Positions 36,258 through 44,980 of a stretch of DNA of 64,000 nucleotides are shown here, piece by piece (positions within the stretch are counted from its first letter, which is position 1; each line of letters starts with the position of its first letter). The notes under the pieces are model-generated. The model was given only the letters and a program-made list of their open reading frames with translations. It was not told where the DNA came from and did not search any database. The DNA is from Aestuariibius insulae. GTDB lineage: Bacteria; Pseudomonadota; Alphaproteobacteria; Rhodobacterales; Rhodobacteraceae. Position numbers and translations under genes: made by a program. The stretch lies in NCBI RefSeq assembly GCF_040783535.2, contig NZ_JBFONW020000001.1, positions 434,001 through 498,000 on the forward strand. The letters are read 5' to 3'.

Positions 36258-37415
36258 ATGGAAACCGTCGTGATCGCAGGGGCCAAACGAACGCCAATGG
36301 GCGGATTTCAGGGCGCTTTTTCCGGGGTTCAAGCGCCCGAGCTCGGCGGCGTCGCGATCCGGGCGGCGCTGGACGAGGCCGGATCGCCTGAGGTCAGCGA
36401 GCTGCTCATGGGATGCGTTCTGCCCGCCGGTCAGGGTCAGGCTCCGGCGCGGCAGGCCGGATTTGCCGCCGGCCTGGGCGAAGAGGTCCCGGCGACGACG
36501 ATCAATAAGATGTGCGGATCGGGCATGAAAGCCGCCATGATGGCCTTCGACCGCATCGCGTTGGGCCATGCACCGGTCATAGTGGCTGGGGGGATGGAGA
36601 GCATGACGAACGCCCCTTACCTGCTTCCCAAGATGCGTGGCGGCGCCCGGATGGGCCATGGAGCGGTGGTCGATTCGATGTTTCTCGACGGGCTCGAGGA
36701 TGCCTATGACAAGGGCCGCCTCATGGGCACCTTCGCCGAGGATTGCGCAGAGACGTACCAGTTCACCCGCCAGGCCCAAGACGACTATGCGCTGGGCTCG
36801 CTCGAACGGGCGCTCGAGGCTCAGAAAAGCGGCTTCGACGCGGAAATCGCCGCCGTGACCGTCCGGACCCGTAAAGGTGAGACCGTCACGCAGGAGGACG
36901 AGCAGCCCGGCGCGGCCCGGCCTGATAAGATCCCTCATCTCAAACCCGCCTTTCGCGATGGCGGCACGGTGACGGCGGCGAACGCCTCCTCCATCTCGGA
37001 CGGTGCAGCGGCCTTGGTGATGGCTGCCGAAAGCGCAGGCCTGCCGATAAGGGCGCGCGTCAGGGGCCATGCCAGCCATGCGCAGGCGCCGGGCTGGTTC
37101 ACGACGGCCCCCGTTCCGGCGGCGCAAAAGCTGCTGAAAACGCTCGGCTGGACGGCAGACGACGTCGATATATGGGAGGTCAATGAGGCCTTCGCGGTCG
37201 TACCGATGGCTTTCATGCACGAGATGGGGATCTCCCGCGACAAGGTAAACGTGAATGGCGGCGCCTGCGCTTTGGGCCACCCGATCGGAGCGTCCGGAGC
37301 GCGCATCATCGTCACGCTTCTTCATGCGCTGGAAGCGCGGGACCTCAAACGCGGCATCGCCGCGATCTGCATCGGCGGCGGCGAAGGCACCGCCATTGCG
37401 ATCGAGCGGCCATGA
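36258..37415 (+). CDS. Acetyl-CoA acetyltransferase (thiolase)
   Basis: 385-residue thiolase. The catalytic residues are Cys86 (NKMCGSGMKA), His341 (ALGHPIGASG) and Cys371 (ICIGGGEG), all at usual spacing. By sequence style it is a biosynthetic or degradative acetoacetyl-CoA thiolase; the direction cannot be settled. Its stop overlaps the ATG of the fRMsr gene. The upstream region is divergent from the STAS gene. Confidence 0.93.
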   Translation: METVVIAGAKRTPMGGFQGAFSGVQAPELGGVAIRAALDEAGSPEVSELLMGCVLPAGQGQAPARQAGFAAGLGEEVPATTINKMCGSGMKAAMMAFDRIALGHAPVIVAGGMESMTNAPYLLPKMRGGARMGHGAVVDSMFLDGLEDAYDKGRLMGTFAEDCAETYQFTRQAQDDYALGSLERALEAQKSGFDAEIAAVTVRTRKGETVTQEDEQPGAARPDKIPHLKPAFRDGGTVTAANASSISDGAAALVMAAESAGLPIRARVRGHASHAQAPGWFTTAPVPAAQKLLKTLGWTADDVDIWEVNEAFAVVPMAFMHEMGISRDKVNVNGGACALGHPIGASGARIIVTLLHALEARDLKRGIAAICIGGGEGTAIAIERP

Positions 37416-37912
37416 GCGGGGCCAGGGCAGAGGCCCCGGATCAAGTCCGGGGCGCCTTGGACTATGATGGTCTGGTGCAGCGCGTCGCAGCTTTGGTCGA
37501 AGGCGAAACCGATGTCATCGCCAAGATGGCCACCGTCGCCTGCGAGGTCCATTGGGCCGATGACCGCTTCGACTGGACCGGATTTTACCGCGTCGTGGCG
37601 CCCGAACTGCTGAAGATCGGACCCTATCAGGGCGGTCATGGATGCCTTGTGATCCCGTTTTCGCGCGGGGTCTGCGGGGCGGCGGCGCGGACCGGCGAGG
37701 TGCAGCTGGTGCCCGATGTCGACGCCTTTCCGGGCCATATCGCCTGTGCCAGCACGACCCGGTCCGAGATCGTTCTGCCGGTCTTTGACAAGGACGGCCA
37801 GCTTCTAGGGGTCTTCGATATCGACAGCAACCGGCCCGACGCCTTTGATGACCGGGATGCCACCGGTCTGGCGCGCCTTCTGGACGTGGCCTTTGGAGGA
37901 TCAGATGCGTGA
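37412..37912 (+). CDS. msrC: Free methionine-R-sulfoxide reductase (GAF domain)
   Basis: Reduces free methionine-R-sulfoxide. The catalytic cysteines are Cys78, Cys88 and Cys112, with the same 10 and 24-residue spacing as in the E. coli enzyme (84, 94, 118). The GAF core GRFDWTGFYRV-like segment and EIVLPVFD are also typical. The first about 16 residues (MSGARAEAPDQVRGAL) are encoded by a palindromic repeat at 37433-37453 and are not conserved in the family. A native start may lie near TTG at 37457. Confidence 0.92.
   Translation: MSGARAEAPDQVRGALDYDGLVQRVAALVEGETDVIAKMATVACEVHWADDRFDWTGFYRVVAPELLKIGPYQGGHGCLVIPFSRGVCGAAARTGEVQLVPDVDAFPGHIACASTTRSEIVLPVFDKDGQLLGVFDIDSNRPDAFDDRDATGLARLLDVAFGGSDA
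37433..37453. repeat. Palindromic 8-5-8 repeat inside the fRMsr 5' end
   Basis: Arms GCCCCGGA (37433-37440) and TCCGGGGC (37446-37453) around TCAAG. The same 8-5-8 architecture with a TCRRG loop occurs at 38928 and 41072. It lies within the coding frame. Confidence 0.75.
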
Positions 37913-38279
37913 AGGATCCTGCCTTTGCGGCGCGGTGACATTTACGGTCGAAGGAGAGATCGCAGGCGTCTCCGTCTGCCATTGCGGGCAGTGCCGCAAG
38001 CAATCGGGCCACGTCTGGGCCTCCGGCTGGGCGAAGGACGAGGCGGTCACGATCAGCGGCGATGTCCGCTGGTTCGATGCGGTCGGCACCGCGAAACGGG
38101 GCTTCTGCCCGACCTGCGGCAGCTTCCTGTTCTGGGTCGCGCATGACGAGGACACGATCAGCTTTGCGATGGGAGCGCTTGATGGCGCGACCGGGTTGTC
38201 GCTGGGAAAACACATCTTCGTCAGGGACAAGGGCGACTACTACGACATCACCGACGGGCTGCCTCAGCGCGCCCAATGA
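37905..38279 (+). CDS. GFA (glutathione-dependent formaldehyde-activating) family protein
   Basis: 124 residues of the GFA/Mss4-like fold. Zinc cysteines are in GSCLCGAV, VCHCGQC and FCPTCGSF. Members are annotated from a glutathione-dependent formaldehyde-activating enzyme, but most have unknown substrates. It overlaps the fRMsr gene by 8 bp, and its own stop overlaps the ATG of the next gene. Confidence 0.9.
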   Translation: MREGSCLCGAVTFTVEGEIAGVSVCHCGQCRKQSGHVWASGWAKDEAVTISGDVRWFDAVGTAKRGFCPTCGSFLFWVAHDEDTISFAMGALDGATGLSLGKHIFVRDKGDYYDITDGLPQRAQ

Positions 38280-38905
38280 GCTCCTATGCCCCGCCGACAG
38301 ATCCGCTCGCCATCCTCAGAGCGGACGATCACCTGCTCTTCGTGGACAAGCCCGAAGGTCTTCTCTCGGTGCCCGGGAAAGGTGCCCATCTGGCCGATTG
38401 CCTCCTCGCCCGACTCGAGGCGGATTTTCCAGGCGTTCTGCTGGTGCATCGGCTGGATCGGGACACATCGGGGGTCATGGTCTTTGCGCTGACGCCGAAG
38501 GCGCAGCGGCATCTGGGGCTGCAATTCGAGAAACGGATCGTGGAAAAGCGCTACATCGCGCGCGTGGCTGGCCGGATCGGCGAGGGCGGGCGGTTCGACG
38601 GGCCGCTGCGCGCCGATTGGCCGAACCGGCCCCGGCAGATGATCGCCCCGGACGGGCGCGCGGCGATCACCGATTGGGAAAGGATCGAGGTCTCCGAGCA
38701 GGAGAGCCGCGTCGCCTTGCGGCCTCTGACAGGGCGGTCCCACCAGCTGCGCGTGCATCTGGCTGAGGCGGGGCATCCGATTCTAGGCGATCCCCTTTAT
38801 GACGGGCCGCCAGCCGACCGGATGATGCTGCATGCAGAACGGCTCAGGCTGCGGCACCCCGATGGCGGCGCCTGGATCGAGGTGATCTCAAACGTGCCCT
38901 TCTGA
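38276..38905 (+). CDS. RluA-family pseudouridine synthase
   Basis: 209-residue RNA pseudouridine synthase. The catalytic Asp61 is in the motif HRLDRDTSG. The fold ends with GRSHQLRVHLAEAGHPILGDPLY. No S4 domain is seen. It resembles RluA, which acts on 23S rRNA or tRNA, but the target is not determined. ATGA overlap with GFA indicates a coupled unit. Confidence 0.92.
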   Translation: MSSYAPPTDPLAILRADDHLLFVDKPEGLLSVPGKGAHLADCLLARLEADFPGVLLVHRLDRDTSGVMVFALTPKAQRHLGLQFEKRIVEKRYIARVAGRIGEGGRFDGPLRADWPNRPRQMIAPDGRAAITDWERIEVSEQESRVALRPLTGRSHQLRVHLAEAGHPILGDPLYDGPPADRMMLHAERLRLRHPDGGAWIEVISNVPF

Positions 38906-38927
38906 TCCTCCCGGCGGAGGGCGGGAG

Positions 38928-38948
38928 GTCCCGGCTCGAGGTCGGGAC
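38928..38948. repeat. Palindromic 8-5-8 repeat after the RluA gene
   Basis: Arms GTCCCGGC (38928-38935) and GTCGGGAC (38941-38948, one G-T pair) around TCGAG, the same architecture as at 37433 and 41072. It begins 23 bp after the stop codon. Confidence 0.65.
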
Positions 38949-39032
38949 AGGACGGCGCGGGGCTGAAATGGACTGTTCGGATTTCGGGCCACTTGGACTA
39001 TGTCAGAAGATCTGACCTGCCGAAGGAATGTC

Positions 39033-40214
39033 ATGGATCGCGCCGGCCTCAAGATCACGCTCCTCTTCGGCGCATCGCTGACAGTGATGTCGGGCGCGAC
39101 GATTTCCCCGTCGCTGCCCGCGCTCAGAGACCAGTTCGCGGAGACGGCCAATATCGAGGTGCTGGCCCGGCTCGTCCTCACCCTGCCTGCGCTGTTCATC
39201 GCGATCACGGCCCCGCTTTCAGGCTGGGCGATCGACCGGCTTGGGCGGCTCAAGATCCTGATGGGCGGCTCGGTCCTTTATGCGCTGGCGGGCATGTCGG
39301 GACTGGTCGTCGACAACATCACGGCGATGCTCGTTGGGCGCGCTGTCCTCGGTGTCTCGGTCGGGCTGATGATGCCGACGGTCACAACGCTGGCGGGCGA
39401 CTACTTTCAGGGAGAAGAACGCGGGCGCTACCTGGGCCTGCAGGCCGCCTTCATGGGGTTCGGCGGGCTGGTCTTCGTCACCGGAGGCGGCTTTTTGGCC
39501 GATCTCTACTGGCGCGCGCCCTTCGCGATCTACGGTGCCTCGCTGCTCCTGATCCCTATGGTTATCGCCTTTCTGCCAGAACCGCCGCGCAAGGTCGCAC
39601 CCGAGATCAAGACCGGAGAGGGGCGGATCCCCCCGGTCGTCTTCGCGATCTACGGCGTCGCCTTCTTTTCGATGATGGCCTTTTACCTTGTTCCCACCCA
39701 GCTGCCTTTCCTGTTGAGCGGCGTGATACAGATCCCCGAGCCAAGCCGGGCCGGAATGGCCATCGGCGTGGCGACGCTCTTCAGCTCAGCGGCCTCGCTG
39801 CTGTACGGGCGGATAACGGGGCGGATGCCGGTGGCGCTGTTCTTCTCGGCGGGGCTGGGCCTGATGGCGGTCGCCTATGCGCTGGTCTGGCTGTCGGCGG
39901 GATACGGCGCGATCCTGATCGCCATGATCGCTCTCGGGACCGGCATGGGAACCATCATGCCGGCGCTGAGCGTCACGCTGCTGTCCGCCGCGCCAGAGCA
40001 CATCCGGGGGCGGCTCGCGGGCGGGCTGACAGCCTCGATCTTCCTGGGACAGTTCGTCTCGCCAATCCTCAGCCAGGGCCTTGCAGGCGCCATCGGCGGG
40101 TTGCAGGGCGTCTTTGCCGCCTTCGCGCTGGCGCTCGCCTTGGCCTGCGGTCTTGCGCTGATTGCAGGCCTCCGGCGATCCGCAAAGGTGGCCCCTGTCC
40201 CGGCAGAGCGTTAG
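39033..40214 (+). CDS. MFS transporter
   Basis: 393 residues with 12 hydrophobic segments, a typical major facilitator drug or metabolite exporter. The A-loop-like motif is DRLGRLKILMGG (about 68-79). ATG 39033 has GAAGGA 7 bp upstream, whereas ATG 39000 has no ribosome site. The substrate is unknown. Confidence 0.88.
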   Translation: MDRAGLKITLLFGASLTVMSGATISPSLPALRDQFAETANIEVLARLVLTLPALFIAITAPLSGWAIDRLGRLKILMGGSVLYALAGMSGLVVDNITAMLVGRAVLGVSVGLMMPTVTTLAGDYFQGEERGRYLGLQAAFMGFGGLVFVTGGGFLADLYWRAPFAIYGASLLLIPMVIAFLPEPPRKVAPEIKTGEGRIPPVVFAIYGVAFFSMMAFYLVPTQLPFLLSGVIQIPEPSRAGMAIGVATLFSSAASLLYGRITGRMPVALFFSAGLGLMAVAYALVWLSAGYGAILIAMIALGTGMGTIMPALSVTLLSAAPEHIRGRLAGGLTASIFLGQFVSPILSQGLAGAIGGLQGVFAAFALALALACGLALIAGLRRSAKVAPVPAER

Positions 40215-40249
40215 ACTGTCCACAAATCCAGCACCAAAGGAGTCCTCCC

Positions 40250-40903
40250 ATGGGTTTGCGCATCAACGATACCGTCCCCGATTTCACTGCCATGACCGAT
40301 CAGGGAGAGATCCGCTTTCACGACTGGATCGGCGACAGCTGGGCGATCCTGTTCTCCCATCCCAAGGATTTCACGCCGGTCTGCACGACCGAATTTGGCG
40401 CCGTCGCCCAGCTTAAGGACGAATGGGAGAAGCGCGGCACCAAGGTGATCGGCGTCAGCGTCGACGGGGCCGAGGATCACAAGAAGTGGAAAGGCGATAT
40501 CGAGGCCGTGGCGGGCACGCCCGCAGGCTTTCCGATCATCGCGGATGAGGGGCTGGAGGTCTCGAAAGCCTTCGACATGCTCCCCGCCGAAGCCTACCTG
40601 CCCGACGGTCGCACACCGGCGGACAGCGCAACCGTGCGGTCGGTCTTCATCATCGGGCCGGACAAGCAGCTGAAACTGTCGATGACCTATCCGATGACCG
40701 TCGGCCGCAACTTTGCCGAAGTGCTGCGCGCGCTCGACGGGCTACAAACCTCGACCAGCCGGGGTGTGGCGACGCCCGCCAACTGGGAAGTGGGGCAGGA
40801 CGTCATCATCCCCGCCACGGTTAGCGACGAGGATGCCGAGGCTAAGTTCGGCGCCTTCGACAAGAAGCTGCCCTATCTGCGGACCGTCAAGCTTAAGGAG
40901 TGA
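40250..40903 (+). CDS. 1-Cys peroxiredoxin (Prx6-like)
   Basis: 217-residue peroxidase. The peroxidatic Cys45 is in DFTPVCTTE, and no other cysteine is present, so it is of the 1-Cys type. The C-terminal extension with the DGLQTSTSRGVATPANW motif matches Prx6. A strong AAAGGAG ribosome site precedes it. A hairpin-rich repeat region begins directly after the stop. Confidence 0.95.
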   Translation: MGLRINDTVPDFTAMTDQGEIRFHDWIGDSWAILFSHPKDFTPVCTTEFGAVAQLKDEWEKRGTKVIGVSVDGAEDHKKWKGDIEAVAGTPAGFPIIADEGLEVSKAFDMLPAEAYLPDGRTPADSATVRSVFIIGPDKQLKLSMTYPMTVGRNFAEVLRALDGLQTSTSRGVATPANWEVGQDVIIPATVSDEDAEAKFGAFDKKLPYLRTVKLKE

Positions 40904-40905
40904 GA

Positions 40906-41038
40906 TCCGGACCGCCTATAGGCGGCAAACTCTCCAGTGGAGAGTTTGAGGATCGAACGGGCAGAGCCCCGCTCCGGTCCGCCGATAGGCGGCGAGCCGT
41001 CCAGTGGACGGCTCGAGAGCTGAACGGGCGGAGCCCAG
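40906..41038. repeat. Two tandem 67-bp repeats, each with two hairpins
   Basis: Unit A starts at 40906 and unit B at 40973 (offset 67). Each has CCGCC-NATA-GGCGG, then a 9-bp hairpin with AGT loop (A: 40927-40947, B: 40994-41014), then GAACGGGC. The hairpin arms differ at four positions, and all four changes are compensated. The element sits right after the peroxiredoxin stop. Confidence 0.8.
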
Positions 41039-41071
41039 AAGATCAAACGGTCGCGTGGGGCAAAGGGAGAG

Positions 41072-41092
41072 GTCCCGGGTCAGGCCCGGGAC
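41072..41092. repeat. Palindromic 8-5-8 repeat, third copy
   Basis: Arms GTCCCGGG (41072-41079) and CCCGGGAC (41085-41092) around TCAGG, as at 37433 and 38928. Confidence 0.75.
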
Positions 41093-41172
41093 GGACAGGG
41101 CTGGTCGGCGACGCGCCCGGAGTTGCCACCGGGTGACCGCCGCAGTTGCGTTGCAACCGCTTATCGGCACGC

Positions 41173-41193
41173 GTCACATGCAGAGCATGTGAC
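41173..41193. terminator. Short inverted repeat at the convergent gene end
   Basis: Arms GTCACATGC (41173-41181) and GCATGTGAC (41185-41193) with loop AGA, ending 2 bp before the LD-transpeptidase stop. It lacks a T-run, so termination is not certain. Confidence 0.4.
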
Positions 41194-41195
41194 GT

Positions 41196-41765
41196 TCACG
41201 CATATGTCGTCACACGGGTGCCAACCGGCACACGCATGTACAGATCCGCCACATGTTCGTTCAGCATGCGGATGCACCCCGAAGACACAGCCTGCCCAAT
41301 GCTCCACGGCTGGGGTGTGCCGTGGATGCGGTACATCGTGTCGCGCCCGTTCCGGTAGAGATAGAGCGCCCGCGCGCCCAGCGGGTTGTCTGGACCGCCG
41401 GGCATTCCGGCCTTGTACTGCGCGTATCTCTCGGGCTCGCGGCGGATCATATTGGACGTCGGTGTCCAGCTTGGCCACTGCGCCTTGCGCTGGATCACGG
41501 CGCTTCCCTTGAAGCGGCGCCCGTCATCGCCCACGGCCACGCCGTAGCGCAACGCCCGATTGCCGGGCAGGATGAGGTATAGGAAGAACTCCGACTGAAC
41601 GACGTGGATCTCCCCGGGGCGCAGGCCGAAATCGTCGCGCACCGGCACGATCTGTGCGCGATAGGGATCGGGAAGCTCCCACGCCGCTTCGGCAGAGCGG
41701 GGCAAGACAAAGGTCGCGGCCGCAGCAGCGGCGGTACCGGACAGGAAAGAACGGCGGGTCAGCAT
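41196..41765 (-). CDS. L,D-transpeptidase (YkuD family), copy 1
   Basis: 189-residue cell-wall cross-linking or lipoprotein-anchoring enzyme. A Tat-type signal begins with RRSF at 4-7. The catalytic motif is HGT...SSGCIRM with His148 and Cys164. It is a tandem neighbour of a second copy, and the two share the layout SWTPTSNM / GGPDNPLGARALYLYRNGRD. Confidence 0.92.
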   Translation of the reverse strand: MLTRRSFLSGTAAAAAATFVLPRSAEAAWELPDPYRAQIVPVRDDFGLRPGEIHVVQSEFFLYLILPGNRALRYGVAVGDDGRRFKGSAVIQRKAQWPSWTPTSNMIRREPERYAQYKAGMPGGPDNPLGARALYLYRNGRDTMYRIHGTPQPWSIGQAVSSGCIRMLNEHVADLYMRVPVGTRVTTYA

Positions 41766-41833
41766 GGGATTTCTCTCGTTGGCAGACGACTATGAGTATC
41801 CGCTAACGCTGCGCGATCCGTTTTTGTTCGATC

Positions 41834-42418
41834 CTAGGCCTGAACCGTGATCCGGGTGCCGACGGGAACCAGATCGTAGAGGTGGTTCATATCCTCGTTC
41901 CTCAGCCGCACGCAGCCCGACGAGAAACCCTGCCCGATCGTATGCGGCAGGTGTGTTCCGTGAACGCGGTAGAACGTGTCCCGCCCGTTCTGATACATAT
42001 AAAGCGCGCGCGAGCCGAGTGGGTTCATCGGATGCCCGCCGGGCAGACCGTTGCGATAGGGGCCGTAGACCGCAGGCTCCAGCTGCACCATGTTGGCGGT
42101 CGGCTTCCAACTGGGCCATTCCGCCTTGCGGGCGATGAATGCATCGCCGGTAAAGTTGCGCCCGTCGGCGCCCAGCGCGATCCCGTAGCGGATGGCGCGG
42201 GCATTGCCGAGCGTCCAGTAAAGATGAAAATCCGATTGCTTTACGATCAACAGGCCGGCGGGGACGGCCGGATTGATATCGACCTCTCGCCGGCGCAGAT
42301 GACGGGGCAGCTTCGGCGTCACGGCCTGCCCGGTCTGGGCGGCGGCGCCGGAGGTCAGAAGCGCCGGAGCGCACAGGGAGATTGCAGCCCCGATCAGGAG
42401 CCGACGTCTTTCGATCAT
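41834..42418 (-). CDS. L,D-transpeptidase (YkuD family), copy 2
   Basis: 194-residue paralogue of the downstream gene. The signal peptide starts MIERRRLLIG and ends near GAAAQ. Catalytic His153 and Cys169 are in VHGTHLPHTIGQGFSSGCVR. Shared segments show an ancient tandem duplication, with different N-termini and signal types. The two genes are 68 bp apart. Confidence 0.92.
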   Translation of the reverse strand: MIERRRLLIGAAISLCAPALLTSGAAAQTGQAVTPKLPRHLRRREVDINPAVPAGLLIVKQSDFHLYWTLGNARAIRYGIALGADGRNFTGDAFIARKAEWPSWKPTANMVQLEPAVYGPYRNGLPGGHPMNPLGSRALYMYQNGRDTFYRVHGTHLPHTIGQGFSSGCVRLRNEDMNHLYDLVPVGTRITVQA

Positions 42419-42571
42419 ATTGGCCTCAATCTTGCTCTTGCTGGCAATGTTGTGGTCGATTTTAGTGAAGAGACCGTTAGCAAGGATCCGCCGAAAGCGA
42501 TATTCCCGAAAGCGTGAACGGTGCCAAGAGCTTAGCGGCTGTTGCCCGCTTGCGTCAGGAGCGCCAAATGC

Positions 42572-42603
42572 AAAAAGGCCCCGACATCACTGCCAGGGCC
42601 TTT
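42572..42603 (-). terminator. Terminator after pnp
   Basis: An 8-bp perfect stem (AAAGGCCC 42574-42581, GGGCCTTT 42596-42603) with T residues on the minus strand, 21 bp after the pnp stop. Confidence 0.85.
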
Positions 42604-42624
42604 CCGATCTGAACGCAAAGCAGC

Positions 42625-44760
42625 CTATTCGGCGGCCTCTTCCTCTTTCTTCACTTCCTCGCCGGTCTCCTGATCGACGACCTTCATCGACAGGCGCACC
42701 TTGCCGCGATCGTCGAAGCCGAGCAGCTTGACCTTGACCTCCTGGCCCTCCTTAAGGACGTCCGAAGGATGGTTCAGGCGGCGGTTCTCGATCTGGCTGA
42801 CATGGACAAGACCGTCGCGCTTTCCGAAGAAGTTCACGAAGGCACCGAAATCGACGATCTTCACCACGGTGCCGGTATAGACCTTGCCCTCTTCCGGCTC
42901 TGCCACGATCGAATAGATCATGTCATGGGCCTTCTTGATGGCCTCGCCGTCGGAAGAGGCGATCTTGATCACGCCATCGTCGTTGATATCGACCTTGGCG
43001 CCGGAGACTTCCACGATCTCGCGAATGACCTTGCCGCCCGATCCGATGACTTCGCGGATCTTGTCGGTGGGCACGGTCATCGTCTCGATGCGCGGGGCGT
43101 GTTCGGAGAAACCCTTGGTCTCGCTCAGCGCCTTGTTCATCTCGCCGAGGATATGCAGACGGCCTTCCTTGGCCTGAGCCAGCGCCTTTTCCATGATCTG
43201 CGGCGTGATACCGGCAACCTTGATGTCCATCTGCAAGGACGTGATGCCGTTCTCGGTGCCCGCGACCTTGAAGTCCATGTCGCCGAGGTGATCCTCGTCG
43301 CCAAGAATGTCGGTCAGGACCGCATATTCGCCGTCATCCTCGAGGATCAGACCCATCGCGACACCGGCAACCGGCGCTTTGAGAGGCACGCCCGCATCCA
43401 TCATCGACAGCGAGCCACCGCAGACAGAGGCCATTGAGGACGAGCCGTTGGACTCAGTGATCTCCGACACGATGCGGATCGTGTAGGGGAAATCCGTGGC
43501 AGCAGGCAGGACGGCCTGAAGCGCGCGCCAGGCGAGCTTGCCGTGGCCGATCTCGCGCCGTCCCGGAGGACCGAAGCGGCCAACCTCACCGACCGAATAG
43601 GGCGGGAAGTTGTAGTGCAGCAGGAAATTGCTGCGATAGGTGCCCTGCAGCGCGTCGATCATCTGCTCGTCGTCACCGGTGCCGAGCGTGGTGACCACAA
43701 GGCCCTGCGTCTCACCGCGCGTGAAAAGCGCCGACCCGTGGGTCCGGGGCAGCAGCCCCGTTTCGGCGACGATCGGACGGACGGTATCCAGCGCCCGGCC
43801 ATCGATTCGCTTGCCTGTCTTGACGACATCGCCGCGCAGAACGGACGCTTCGAGCTTTTTGATCGCGGAGACGAGGTTGGGATCGTCCCGCTGCTCTTCG
43901 CTGAGCTGTTCGATAATGTGATCGCGGGCCGCATTCTGCGCCGTGGTGCGCTCCTGCTTGTCCTGGATCTCATAGGCGGCGCGGACCTTCTCTTCGCCCG
44001 CGGCCTTGATGGCGGCATAGAGGTCCGAGTAATCCGGCGCCTGGAAATCGAACGGCTCGTTCGCGGCATCCTCGGCCAGATCAATGATCAGATCGATCAC
44101 CGGCTGGATCTGCTCATGGGCAAAGGTGACCGCGCCGAGCATCTCTTCCTCGGTCAGCTCGTAAGCCTCGGATTCGACCATCATGACCGCGTCCTTGGTG
44201 CCCGCGACGACAAGGTCGAGCCGCTGATCGGGCTTGGACTTGAGGTCGTGCATGTCGTCAAGCTCAGGGTTGAGGATGTATTCGCCATCCTCGAAACCGA
44301 CGCGCGCACCGGCGATCGGACCCATGAAAGGTGCGCCTGAAATTGTCAGCGCCGCAGAGGCCGCGATCATCGCGACGATGTCAGGATCGTTGACCAGATC
44401 GTGGCTCAGAACGGTACAGATCACGAGGACCTCGTTCTTGAACCCTTCGACGAAAAGCGGGCGGATCGGACGGTCGATCAGACGACTAGTCAGCGTCTCT
44501 TTCTCGGTCGGGCGCGCCTCGCGCTTGAAGAAGCCGCCCGGCACTTTACCGGCGGCGTAGTATTTCTCGTTGTAGTGAACGGTCAGAGGAAAGAAGTCCT
44601 GGCCCGGCTTGGGCGCCTTGGCAAACGTCACGTTGGCCATCACAGAGGTCTCGCCATAGGTGGCGATGACGCTGCCGTCAGCCTGACGCGCAACCTTGCC
44701 GGTTTCCAGCGTCAGCGTTTCTTCGCCCCACTGGATGGATTTTTTCACTTCATTAAACAT
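42625..44760 (-). CDS. pnp: Polyribonucleotide nucleotidyltransferase
   Basis: RNA-degrading phosphorolytic exoribonuclease. It has 711 residues: two RNase PH domains (KNSIQWGEETLTLETGK-like start; later SFGGSLSMMDAG region), a KH domain (about 555-620; IGSGGKVIREIVEVSGA) and an S1 domain (about 622-690; VYTGTVVKIVDFGAFVNFFGKRDGLVHVSQI). Start MFNEVKKSIQ at 44760 has AGGAA 8 bp upstream; the longer frame is unsupported. Confidence 0.97.
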   Translation of the reverse strand: MFNEVKKSIQWGEETLTLETGKVARQADGSVIATYGETSVMANVTFAKAPKPGQDFFPLTVHYNEKYYAAGKVPGGFFKREARPTEKETLTSRLIDRPIRPLFVEGFKNEVLVICTVLSHDLVNDPDIVAMIAASAALTISGAPFMGPIAGARVGFEDGEYILNPELDDMHDLKSKPDQRLDLVVAGTKDAVMMVESEAYELTEEEMLGAVTFAHEQIQPVIDLIIDLAEDAANEPFDFQAPDYSDLYAAIKAAGEEKVRAAYEIQDKQERTTAQNAARDHIIEQLSEEQRDDPNLVSAIKKLEASVLRGDVVKTGKRIDGRALDTVRPIVAETGLLPRTHGSALFTRGETQGLVVTTLGTGDDEQMIDALQGTYRSNFLLHYNFPPYSVGEVGRFGPPGRREIGHGKLAWRALQAVLPAATDFPYTIRIVSEITESNGSSSMASVCGGSLSMMDAGVPLKAPVAGVAMGLILEDDGEYAVLTDILGDEDHLGDMDFKVAGTENGITSLQMDIKVAGITPQIMEKALAQAKEGRLHILGEMNKALSETKGFSEHAPRIETMTVPTDKIREVIGSGGKVIREIVEVSGAKVDINDDGVIKIASSDGEAIKKAHDMIYSIVAEPEEGKVYTGTVVKIVDFGAFVNFFGKRDGLVHVSQIENRRLNHPSDVLKEGQEVKVKLLGFDDRGKVRLSMKVVDQETGEEVKKEEEAAE

Positions 44761-44930
44761 ATGCGTTTCCTGTAAGGGGCCCAGCTCGGCGGTCCGAGTG
44801 CCCCGTTTGAATGGCGGCCCCATTGCCGCCGACCCCTGTTCCTTTGCACGACGCCGGGATCGGTGCGTCACGTCTCAGATTGGGCGCGCATACACGAGTT
44901 TAAAGATCTTTGAAACCGGCAAAGGGTCGC

Positions 44931-44980
44931 GCGTCTTGACGGGGCGCGCAAGTAGAGGGTCGCGCGCCCCGTCAAGACGC
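44931..44980. repeat. 19-bp perfect inverted repeat upstream of pnp
   Basis: Arms 44931-44949 (GCGTCTTGACGGGGCGCGC) and 44962-44980, perfectly complementary, with a 12-nt loop. It overlaps the end of the MFS gene on the minus strand and precedes pnp. A long GC-rich hairpin without a T-run. Confidence 0.85.
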
